Origin: Drosophila persimilis
Lineage: Eukaryota > Arthropoda > Insecta > Diptera > Drosophilidae
DNA length: 64,000 nucleotides
NCBI RefSeq assembly: GCF_003286085.1
Contig: NW_020825354.1
Location: 62,001-126,000, forward strand
Direction: 5' to 3'
Each line of letters begins with the position of its first letter. The stretch's first letter is position 1. Below the pieces are notes generated by a model that was given only the letters and a program-made list of their open reading frames with translations, did no database searches and was not told the origin of the DNA. Of this stretch, positions 1-9,055 are shown one piece after another. The position numbers were made by a program, and so were the translations under genes.

Positions 1-940
1 CAATGGCAACCCTTGAGTCTGATGTTTGATTGGGGCCGGGTGGGATGGGCAGTGATGGCTCGAGTGAAATATGTCTACGGGTATCAATGGCGGCAGTGAT
101 CGTACAGCAATAGTGCATCTCCTGTCTACGTATGCGATGTACGCGTGCCGATCTATGCCACTGATCTTTGGTATCTTGCTCAAGAATTCAGACACGTGTG
201 CCTGCTCGAAGAAAATAAAAAAAAGTCGTGTGAATAGTAACTATAAATTACAGGAACGTATAAGTTATATATATGGACGTATACAAAGCGTGAATTATCA
301 ACCTCAAAGTGAAATTCAAGTATCTTCATTCGATAGTATGGTTCCTTGATGTCATAGCACCGTTGATTGACGTCATCGATGGTGATTGGTGATTGGTGAT
401 TGGCGAGCACACGATCAACTGGAACAGATCTAGCTACATACATACTTAGGTGTACATATGTATGTCTCGGCTGCTTTGACACCAATCCCATTCAACCTCT
501 ATCGATACGGCCAAAGTGCGCTCACAGCAACCAAATCAATTAGCTTTTCCCTGCTCTTTGAGGGACATTTCGATCAGTTGCGGGGACAGAAGATAGACGA
601 GCATTCGCCCCGACCAAATTTTGCCTCTAGATCATCTTCCGCCAATAGTCGTGCAGGGAGCGCAGCTGGCTCGAATATAATTACGATGTTTATCTGGTAA
701 ATGTTTTGTACTTACGACCAGGCCAGGAGAAGCAAACGGCACGCTGATAAGTGTTTCGAGTGGCGGCTATCGATGATGGACAGACCGGCCTAATATAATA
801 CATTATAGCTTTCTGACTTTATTCTAGCATACTGATGATTTTTTTTATTGAAAACAAATAGAAGATTGTTCACCACAGATTTTCAGAACTGTATTGAATT
901 TACTTCGAGAATTTTTTGGTGCGAAACGATCTGAACTAGA
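1..940. other. intergenic / 3' flank of the downstream exchanger gene
   Basis: No convincing gene is visible. The short open frames in this stretch overlap on both strands and lack family features. A minus-strand AATAAA (TTTATT on the plus strand at 818-823) lies about 120 bases past the stop of the NCKX gene ending at 941 and is its likely poly(A) signal. A short direct repeat of GTGATTGGT-like units occurs near 380-402. Confidence 0.6.
818..823 (-). terminator. poly(A) signal AATAAA for the downstream NCKX gene
   Basis: TTTATT on the plus strand reads AATAAA on the minus strand, about 120 bases downstream of the TAA stop. The spacing suits a short Drosophila 3' UTR. Confidence 0.5.
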
Positions 941-2805
941 TCACAGATTTTGGTGCAGATAATTTGTGTAGGCATTGTCTTCGATGTCGCAGTGGTTCAA
1001 CTTGTTCTGGGTTATCTCGATGGCAATTGCGCAGACGAGGAACAGGATATACGTGATGAGGCTCATCCAGCCCACAGGCTTGCCCAATGTAAACTTGGTC
1101 AACAGGAAGCACGCGTATAGGAGGACAACAGTAGCGACGAGCATAGCCGCTGTGATCGTGAGGCCGGTAGAATTGATCAGAATGGGCTGGCCTTTAATGA
1201 GATTTTTAAGCAACCAGGGCAGTCCCAGGCAGATGAATATGTCGAATGTGTTCGAGCCAATCGCATTGCACATGGCCATAGAGCCGTACCCTAGAGTCGT
1301 CCAAGGGATGGGGATGGGAGGGATGGGATCGAGGATTGAGGATGGATATTAGAGGTATGCCAGGTCGAAGAGTACAGACTATTCTCTTACCCTTTCTGGT
1401 CACTATATAGGAAGACACCACCTCGGGCACACTGGTGCCTACGGCCAGGACGGTCAGGCCCATGATCGAGTCTGGTATGCCAATGTTATAGCCGACCACG
1501 GTTAGGAACCAGGAGAGCAGATACGATATCCCGCTGATCCATAGCACGGCAATGAGCATAGTGAAAAAGAATATGGTCCGCACACTAGGCGTGGTAATGG
1601 CCAGTATAAAAATGGCCGGGTACTTGATCGCCCACCAGGTAACTTCAATGCAGGGCGATCCCTTCTCTGGCTTGCTGCACAAATGCTCGCGAAATGTCTT
1701 GAAAGGATCCTCCTCCCGCAACATTGGATCCTCGTCCATCAACTCCCGCTCGCCGTCCAGCGCTGCAAATCAGATAACAAAAAGGGTAGTCGTTCAAAGA
1801 TCAAGGGCTCTCCGCGGCATTGCGGATTCTGATTAATCTTCTTACATCGACACAAGCGTTGCAACTTGCGATCGAAGATGAGGGTCGTCAGGTAAATAAA
1901 ATACAAGATGAGCATGATGGTCGCCTCGTACCACATCACCTTCGAGTCAATGAGCACAATTCCAAGTAGGGTTATGGAGGCCAAGTACCACATTGAATCC
2001 CTCGAAATAGGCCACCAGTCCAGCTTGGCCGTCTACAAGCGAAATACAGGGAAGAGCAGGGACATGGATGAAGGTCTGCCGAAGCGCACGACCATTCCGA
2101 GCTGAGCAATACGTACCACGCCAGTAAAAATTCCGCAGACGGTAGCAATACCCAGCACATTGAACACCGAAGATCCCACAATGGTGCCCACCCCAATGTC
2201 GCCCTCCGTGATGAATGTGCCGATAAAGGCGACGAAGAGCTCTGGGGCTGAGGTGGCCGCTGCCAGGAAAGTGGCACCAGCCACATCGTAGGTCATGCGA
2301 AGAGCTATCAATTAAAATATGTGTGAAATTGTGATGAGTCGAAGAGTATACGACTGACTATTGAACAGGATTAAAGACTAGGAAGCCAAGCTGTGCGATG
2401 GTTCAGTCCACACTCTGCTTTTAGGAATCTGCGGAGGGCATTATCCCAGTCTCTGCGAGCTGATTCAATAGTCAGAGGACAAGAGGAAACCCTAATGATC
2501 TTACTGTAACACAGTCGCTCCATCGATGGCACGAGATAATCATCACACACAATTGCCAGAAGGATGAACAGATACATGCTTATGAGGAAACACGCCAGCG
2601 CCACAGCGATGCTCTTCTTTCGCATCATGTTGGGAAAGTCCAGAATAGCGGGAAGAGTGCAATTTAGCTCAGCTTCACCGCGGAGATCGCTGCGGTCTAT
2701 GGACACAACGAAAATCAGTAAATATCTATCGAGATCGCACCACCGCATACCAAAGCCGCTCTCCCTGAGTAACCGCTGAAAGTCAGCGTCTCCACCGAAA
2801 AACAT
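941..2805 (-). CDS. K+-dependent Na+/Ca2+ exchanger (NCKX family), downstream tandem copy
   Basis: Plasma-membrane antiporter of the SLC24 type, expected to exchange Na+ for Ca2+ plus K+. I read exons 2805-2505, 2304-2117, 2032-1846, 1762-1391 and 1290-941, joined by phase-consistent splice sites, giving about 465 residues. Both alpha repeats are present: the first carries [18 protein letters not shown] and GTIVGSSVFNVL, the second GTSVPEVVSS and [11 protein letters not shown]. These hold the acidic and Ser/Thr residues that bind cations in the family. Between the halves is an acidic cytoplasmic loop of roughly 50 residues, much shorter than in its neighbour. The first exon contains a 54-base in-frame stretch with GT and AG ends (about 2752-2699), so the N-terminus may be 18 residues shorter. 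It is a tandem paralogue of the gene at 4660-8025: exons two and three have the same lengths (188 and 187 bases). This copy lacks the intron just before the second alpha repeat. Confidence 0.9.
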
Positions 2806-3768
2806 ATTGCACCCGGAAAACGAAAATTATTATATAAACTATACTTCAAACAGATAAACACGACGAAAAGAATTTTAATACAAAAACCAAATGTACTTCA
2901 CACAAGCCGGATCACAACTGACTGAGAAAACAACATACAATCTACCCGAACCAGGCAAATTTTTTCTCAAAGCCTTCTCTGATTAGGATCTTTTGAACCT
3001 GGAAGTTCCTTGAGTTTCTTATTCAAATTACATACAATCACAGCAACATTTGATATTTCACTCAAATGCCTCCCTCGGAGAGCAAGCTGAATGCTACAGC
3101 TATGGCTGCTTTATGCTCCCTTCGAAAGTGCCAGAACACAAACTAGGATATTGTATATCCGTGTAGGTATATATGGTCTGTAGCTCATATAAAAACTGGA
3201 AAAGTCCTGAGCTTTTCAGTCCCAGAGTGGTTATAGGCTATATACATATATTAAATCGGAAACGCAACAGTGGGAAATCGCAATTTAAGTAGGCCCTTCC
3301 AGGGCTGTCAAACCCAGAAATACCCTAATCTTACCGCCAAGGCCGCAGTTCAGTTGGACATCGAAACATTGTGAATCAATCCACTGAAGACGAACGAGAA
3401 ATCGAATATCTTGTTTGTTGCTTGTGAATAGCGAAACATCAGTATCGAAGCATCTTATTGCAAATGACTTCATTCGCTGCTACAAAGAAGAAACCGACTA
3501 CTTCAACCGGGTACAGCTACAGAGAAGGATTGAGATCGAATGTGGGAGAACGGGCATCCGAGCGAGTGAGACTAAGCCTCCACAGGCGTAGAGGGAGATG
3601 ATTATGGTAGAAGTTCAGCAACGGCAACGGAAGAGCAACAAATATTGCAATTTTAAACTTATATGAAAGGATTGCGTGGTTTTATTCCGTTCCTCATTGC
3701 TTATCCGTGCAATCACTATGTCAGCGACACAGCGACACAGCGAGACCTGACATATGTACATAGAACAG

Positions 3769-3970
3769 CCAGAAGGGGCGTACACCAGCCCATGAGGATC
3801 TCTCGCTAACTCTCTTTGGGGTCTTTTTTACCGCTTCCCACCACTGAGAGCGCTTTGACACCATGCTTGATGGGAGAGGAAAGAAGACCCAAAATAAGAC
3901 CCGAAGAGAGAGCGCGTAGCGAAAGCGGACCACCTTGTATAATGTCACCATGCACCAGCCTCTGTAACCT
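3769..3970. repeat. short foldback-type dispersed repeat, copy 1
   Basis: A left arm with CTCTCTTTGGGGTC and a right arm with GACCCGAAGAGAGAGCGCG are roughly inverted and flank a central spacer. The same arms with the same order occur at 60636-60772. No coding capacity is visible, so a MITE-like element is the best description. The boundaries are approximate. Confidence 0.45.
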
Positions 3971-4589
3971 CTGTAATTAATAAAAACCAAAACCAGGCAG
4001 GAGGACATGCAGACACCGGACTATACAAAATATATGTACAATTTTATGCGCTTGTGCCTTAATGGGTACGTGTATGTACATATTTATGGGTATATTCTAG
4101 AGAGAAGTCCAAATGCTATAGTTTCTTTGTTAAATCTCATATATTAATCATAAAAATACATTATTGAATTTGTTGGGTTTTTTTGGTTGGGTTTCTTTCA
4201 TCTCTTGTCTTTTTGTTTTTCATTTGTTTTTCATTGCCTTTTTGCTCACTTGATCCCTGCGACTGCGACTGCGCTGCAACTGGGACTGCGACTGCGACTG
4301 CGACCGAATGTCGTGAAAGAGTCTACTTTAATAATAATAATAATAAAAAAAAAAGTATTATTACAATAACAGCATAACGTATAACGTATAACGTAACTCA
4401 ACTATCAAGGTAGATAGAATAGAACAGAAAATACATATTAATTAATTAAACGACTGCACTCATAGTTGATTCCAGCCAGCTCCCAGAATCTGAATCGGAA
4501 TTTGAATCAGAGCTAGATTCTGATAGTTCAGAACCTGAACCTGAAGCAGGGCCAGAACTACAATCAGCATCAGTATCCGGTAAAGGGTA

Positions 4590-4649
4590 TCCATCCATCC
4601 ATTCATCCATGCTTCCATTCCATTCCATTCCATCCATCCATTCATCCAG
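4590..4649. repeat. CCATC/CCATT simple repeat
   Basis: A degenerate pentamer/tetramer array of CCATCC, ATTCATCC and CCATT units. It lies immediately downstream of the stop codon of the upstream NCKX gene on the minus strand and so would fall in its 3' UTR. Confidence 0.8.
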
Positions 4650-4659
4650 CTGTGCAAGA

Positions 4660-7600
4660 TCATGACCGTCCGCAGGTGGGTAGATTGACGCGGAAGAACA
4701 CATTTAGTTCGATGAGTGAGGCAAAGACCATAAAGACCAGATACATGACTAGGCACGCGGTGCCCACCTTCTTGTCCAGCTTGAATTTATTCGTGGAGAA
4801 TGTCAAATAGAGGAGAAATAGTGTGGACAGAAGTGTGATCGCCGAATACTCCAGTCCGGCCGAGTTGATGGCCACATAGTTCTGGCCCGGCTGAATGGGA
4901 AAGAAAACCGCCTTGATCAGCCAAGGCACGCCCAGGCACAGAAGAATATCGAATGTGTTCGATCCAATCGAGTTGCAAATACCCATTGATCCATGACCTG
5001 TAAGGCAATTCACAACCCTATCAATGATTGTACGTTCTACACCTCAACCCAAACAGTTGAAAACTCACCGCGTTTGGCAACAATCACACTGGACACGGCC
5101 TCTGGCACGCTGGTGCCCGCTGCTAGGAACGTGATCCCCATCACCGAATCAGGTATCTTAAGTGTGTCGCCTGTGGAAGCAAATGGAAAAAATATAGAAA
5201 TTTACTCAGATTCTACCAACGAAATGGGCCAATTTTGGATAAAGGAAGAAAAGTGAGCCATTTTTAAAGGACTAGAGGTTTGTGTACTAAAAGATTATCG
5301 AATACGTGAGAAATTACGAATGTGCGACCATTTTTTTGTGCTTTGACGGCCTCGGACGGGTTAAGTATGTAGGTCCCATGACCACATTTGGGATTTTAAT
5401 ACACCTTAAAACAAAACAGTGCCGACATCCGAACATCAGCTACTAGTCATGAAAATTGTCCAAAGAATGACAAAGGTTTTCTGAATTTCTGAAAAACCTG
5501 TCCTAATTCTTCAAATCATTAAAGATTACAAAATATTGCATGAAGTTCGGAATAGTATTATTCAACAATCTGTACATCATTAGAAACAATTTTAGTGATG
5601 CATACCCGTATTAAAAAAAGTGCACACTGTCAGAAAGAGACTAGAAAAATGTTGTTGAACAATTTGGAGAAGGTCTATTAGATGTTGTTTAAAATTGAAA
5701 GTATTTGGAAACTGGAAACTGCTTGGATCGAATTTATGAAATCAGATATATGGGTGGATGCTAGGAGTCAAGGAAGGGTTGGTTATGTTTGTGAAAGTCG
5801 GGCAATATTAGAGGAACTAAAGTGTATTTCCAAAGCTTACCAATAATGGTAATCATCCACGCCACCACGTAGGAAAGGGATCCAATCCATACAATGCACA
5901 TGATGAAGGTCAATGGGAAGATCTTGTTGTTCTTGGCCTTCTTGCAGTCGGGAATGGCGACTCGGAAGAGCAGATGTATGGGCCAAATGATGAGCCAGGT
6001 GAACTGAGCAAAGCAGCTCTTGTCTTTCGGGTACGTCAGCAGGGAGTAGCCCTCCTGCTCGGGGGGAGCAACCACTGGCTGGGCTTCGGCCTCGGCATTA
6101 TCCAGGGGTGACATGTCGGCTATGACCCCGCCTTGGGAGACACCTCCTCCACCGCTGCCGCTGCTGCCGCCTGTTGTGGCTGCGACTGCAGGTGCTGTTG
6201 TGATCGATGTTGTGGTTGTGGTTGTGGTGGTGGCTATGGTTGCCGTTGAGGTCTTGGCCTGGTCATTGTTCAAGCCCCCGTTCAGCTGGATGCTGGCCAT
6301 ATTCTGGCAGATGCGGTTCTCCACGAGGTCTGCGAGAGGTGGAATGAGCTATTAGATGGGGCCATTATCTTAAGCTTAGGGTGGGATGGAAAAGGTGTCG
6401 AGAGGGTGCTGGGTAGTGTTGTAGATCTATGGTGTACCTGGTTCCTTCTCATTGCTGTTCTTTGTGTGGATGCTGCAGTTGGAGGACCGGCTGCGCGTGC
6501 GCGCCTGCTTTACGCCACCTGTGTGTTAGAGGTTTGTACTTGTTTGTAGGTAGGTATGTCTTTGTTTCTCAATCAGGCATTGCTTCATTGGATGGAATGG
6601 TCTGGGGCTGGGGCTGGTCACCGAAGATTCACCTACTCAGTGTCGTCCCCAGTGGTCGCTGTAGTACGGCGGATTTCGGTCTTTCCGATTGAATTTCAAG
6701 CCTCGACCAACTAAATGCACTCTTCTAACTAACCCGCCACAATAAATATATTACTATGTCTAGGTCCATATTTATATCCTTGTTAAAGTTCAGTATTCAC
6801 CCACACATAAACGATTCCAAATCAAAACAAACCCAGGAAGCAATACATCCTTCGAAATCTTTCAAAAATACTAGCACTCGTATGTCACGGGTAAGATCTG
6901 CTCAACCATTTACATATCTGTACATACTCGTTCTCTTAGGTGTATCGTTGACATAATGCATACATACATATAGAAGATATTTTACTGAGTCATGTGGATA
7001 GCTTCATTAGCAGACAAGTGCTTCTACCTTTTGAACGGGTTCGTTACGGCTTACAGTGTTTTTCTTAAAGGTGTACACGACGCATTAAGACCAATTCTTA
7101 TATGGCCGATCGTTGGTATCTACGACAGACTGAATAATACTCTCAAAGAGCTCCCAAAGAGCGATTCATCGTCCGTCACTCCGGCAGGACCAGTAAACGA
7201 TCAAATAACTGAGTTCTTCCACTGTCCCGTCCCATTACAATCTCCCTAGCTCCCTCTATAATTGTACATATGTATGTATCTTGGAACAGAATAACAGAGT
7301 GTATTATGACGGTAAAAGGTAAGTGTGGGTACTCACCTTTGGCACACCTTTGGAACGTTTTGTCGAAATACATGACCGCCAGGTAGACGGCGTAGAGGGA
7401 GACAAGAATGAGGGCCTCGTACCACTCGACCCGCTCGTCGTGCATCACGCAGATGAGGATGGCGACGGTAACGCCGTAGGCGATGCTGTCCCGTGTCAGC
7501 GGCCACCAGTCCAGCGGTATGGTCTGTAAACAAAGCGATCACTTGGACTAGACCAATAGGGAATACGTTCTGGGGTATACTTGCCATGCCGGCTCCGATG

Positions 7601-8025
7601 CCGCAGCAGGCGGCCACGGCTAGGATGTTGAAGACAGCCGATCCCACGATGGTGCCCACTCCGATGTCGCCCTCTGTGATGAAGGTGCCTATCACGTTGA
7701 CGAACAGCTCCGGGGCGGAAGTGGCCGCGGCCATGAACGTGGCCCCCGCCACATCGTTGGACATGTTGAGGGCTAGATCGAATTCGGTTGTGGATCGGGT
7801 CAAGGCCTGAGTGGGAATGGACTGCACTGCGTTCGGCCCGTCGGCACTCACCTGCACATATTTTCTCAACTGCTGGAACAAAGTACTCATCACACACTAC
7901 TGCTAAGGCTACAAATAAATATAAACTGGCTATAACATGAAGTACAACAGCACCGGACTGTCTTTGCGCCTCCGAGAACAGGTCTCTGGGGAAGTCATCA
8001 ATGGCGGGCTGAGTGCAATTTATAT
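4660..8025 (-). CDS. K+-dependent Na+/Ca2+ exchanger (NCKX family), upstream tandem copy, first coding exon unresolved
   Basis: SLC24-type cation antiporter. Exons read as 8025-7852, 7772-7585, 7523-7337, 6518-6438, 6329-5841, 5170-5069 and 4997-4660, all phase-consistent, giving about 519 residues before the missing start. The first exon here begins inside a codon (D of DINCTQPAI), so at least one upstream coding exon exists; a candidate is listed at 8755-9055. The first alpha repeat shows [18 protein letters not shown] and [12 protein letters not shown]; the second shows [19 protein letters not shown] and [13 protein letters not shown] central cytoplasmic loop of over 100 residues is rich in Thr, Gly and Ser, then hydrophobic segments resume. 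The intron after 7585 has a GC donor (ATG|GCAAGT), the only donor that keeps the frame. The 81-base exon 6518-6438 is phase 1 at both ends and could be skipped without a frameshift, as in vertebrate NCKX2-like genes that splice this loop alternatively. The predicted C-terminus ends NLPTCGRS. Confidence 0.88.
5171..5840 (-). other. intron of the upstream NCKX gene
   Basis: Intron between the cytoplasmic-loop exon and the second alpha-repeat exon. It starts with GTAAGC and ends with CACAG on the minus strand. It is AT-rich and I see no nested gene in it. The other tandem copy has no intron at this place. Confidence 0.75.
6438..6518 (-). other. 81-base putative cassette exon of the upstream NCKX gene
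   Basis: The block is bounded by a CACACAG acceptor and a G|GTACAC donor and is open in the gene's frame. It encodes a basic, Ser/Arg-rich stretch starting [14 protein letters not shown]. Both junctions are phase 1 and the length is 27 codons, so inclusion or skipping preserves the frame. This is the part of the cytoplasmic loop where alternative splicing is common in the family. Use in vivo is inferred, not shown. Confidence 0.6.
6519..7336 (-). other. intron of the upstream NCKX gene hosting an opposite-strand ORF
   Basis: An 818-base intron from a GTGAGT donor to a CACAG acceptor on the minus strand. It contains an 85-codon plus-strand open frame at 6992-7249, listed separately. Otherwise nothing is recognised. 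Confidence 0.65.
6992..7249 (+). CDS. candidate nested small gene, unknown 85-residue protein
   Basis: I do not recognise this protein. The open frame lies on the opposite strand inside an NCKX intron. Its composition is protein-like rather than low complexity: an amphipathic or membrane-associating N-terminal half (segments [17 protein letters not shown] and [13 protein letters not shown]), then a polar tail with Ser, Pro and Thr. A weak TATA-like CATATAGAAG lies about 30 bases upstream of the ATG, probably too close to serve as a promoter for it. No clear AATAAA follows. Codon use is mixed, without the A/T-only look of the surrounding intron. It may be a nested, perhaps testis-biased, gene or a chance ORF. 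Confidence 0.25.
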   Translation: MWIASLADKCFYLLNGFVTAYSVFLKGVHDALRPILIWPIVGIYDRLNNTLKELPKSDSSSVTPAGPVNDQITEFFHCPVPLQSP

Positions 8026-8754
8026 CTGCAACGATGCGGGAAGCACGCTTGTCCAAATCAATCCATAAACATATGTAAACGTCGAGCATGCGCATGGGTT
8101 AGTAATTCGTTAGTTAGTCGCTAGTTAGTCGTTAGCCGCAAGTGTTATTTAGTGTTTGCATTGCCTACTTTTGGGTCTCGAGTGGCAATGAGGCACAAGC
8201 TATCAAACTCGTTCATTCTTGTGCCTAGTTAAGCCACTGAAATACTCAAATTTTAATTGAATTATATAAGTATTTGTATGTATATGTGTATGCCCATGTG
8301 TAGGCCCTCCATTGACGCCCATTTGCTCATATATTATAATGTCTACAGCAGCGTGGGATAGTGGATGATATGCCAGATAGAAAACTATTCGATAATTCGA
8401 ATTTCGATTTTAATTATTTTTAACCGTGCGTTTTCCACTTCGAGCGTGTTCGAGTTTTGAGGGCGAGTTTCGGTTAGTTCGGTTAGTCGGTGACCAAGTA
8501 AGACTATGACTATGATCCGTTGTGCAAAATAATCTGAGCAGGTCGTATTTGTGATGCGTACATTTCATGTTGTTGTTGGTCGCCGCGCAGCAGCAACAGT
8601 TCACAGAAAAAAAAACAAAAACCACGAGTATAACTTAATAAATTAATAGAGAACAATCAACGGGGGGGAAGATGTTCCGAAATTCCCAAATGCGTCGCTC
8701 CCGTTATGCGCTTTTCTTTTTGTGTCAGAGTCAAGCGCCGGTAATGAACTGAAC

Positions 8755-9055
8755 CAGCAGTGCTGCAAGAACGACCACAAGACTGGCCGGGCCAGAGTCC
8801 CACTCTCAGACGCTGGGCCCCAGCCGAGGAGTCGACAAGCAGAAGCAGAAGCAGAAGCTGGAACCGAAATCGAAACCGAAACAGCAACAGTGTGAGATAC
8901 AGATACAGTAGACACCGTAGATACAGTAGCTGGAGCTGAAGCTGAAGCAGAAGCTGAAGCAGAAGCCGAAAGCGGAGACGAAACATTTGCCCCGCATACC
9001 CCGCATTGCTCTGCCCATGTCTCGATCTCCGATGTAGCGCAGTGTACTTGATCAT
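8755..9055 (-). CDS. candidate first coding exon of the upstream NCKX gene (Leu-rich leader)
   Basis: This frame is open from an ATG at 9055 (another at 8986) and reaches a possible phase-1 donor (GCTG|GTTCAG) at 8755 that would join in frame to the exon starting at 8025. The encoded leader is almost all Leu, Arg, Phe and Gln from a hexanucleotide-like repeat, then a short polar stretch ending CGRSCSTA. NCKX proteins usually start with a cleavable signal sequence, so the position fits. The donor is weak and the sequence is repetitive, so this is a guess. Confidence 0.2.
8838..8975. repeat. GAAGCA/GAAACC/GATACA purine-rich hexamer-type repeat
   Basis: A run of imperfect six-base units (AGAAGC, CGAAAC, AGATAC, TGAAGC) changes composition along its length. 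It gives long open frames on the minus strand purely from its period being a multiple of three, which is why the overlapping Leu-rich and Ser/Ala-rich frames are treated cautiously. Confidence 0.8.

Larger units (their letters stand above)
2806..4659. other. spacer between the two NCKX genes, with repeats
   Basis: No gene is supported. The stretch holds a foldback-like repeat (3769-3970), AT-rich DNA, several CTGCGA/ACTGCG short repeats near 4255-4305, an (AAT)n/poly-A tract near 4328-4353 and a CCATT/CCATCC repeat (4590-4649). The acidic, Ser-rich minus-strand open frame near 4446-4703 overlaps the simple repeat and is not counted as coding. Confidence 0.6.

Noticed and set aside
4446..4756. 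Acidic Ser/Asp-rich minus-strand ORFs after the NCKX stop
   Set aside because: They derive from CCATT/CTGAATC simple repeats and overlap each other in two frames. They are not in the NCKX frame.
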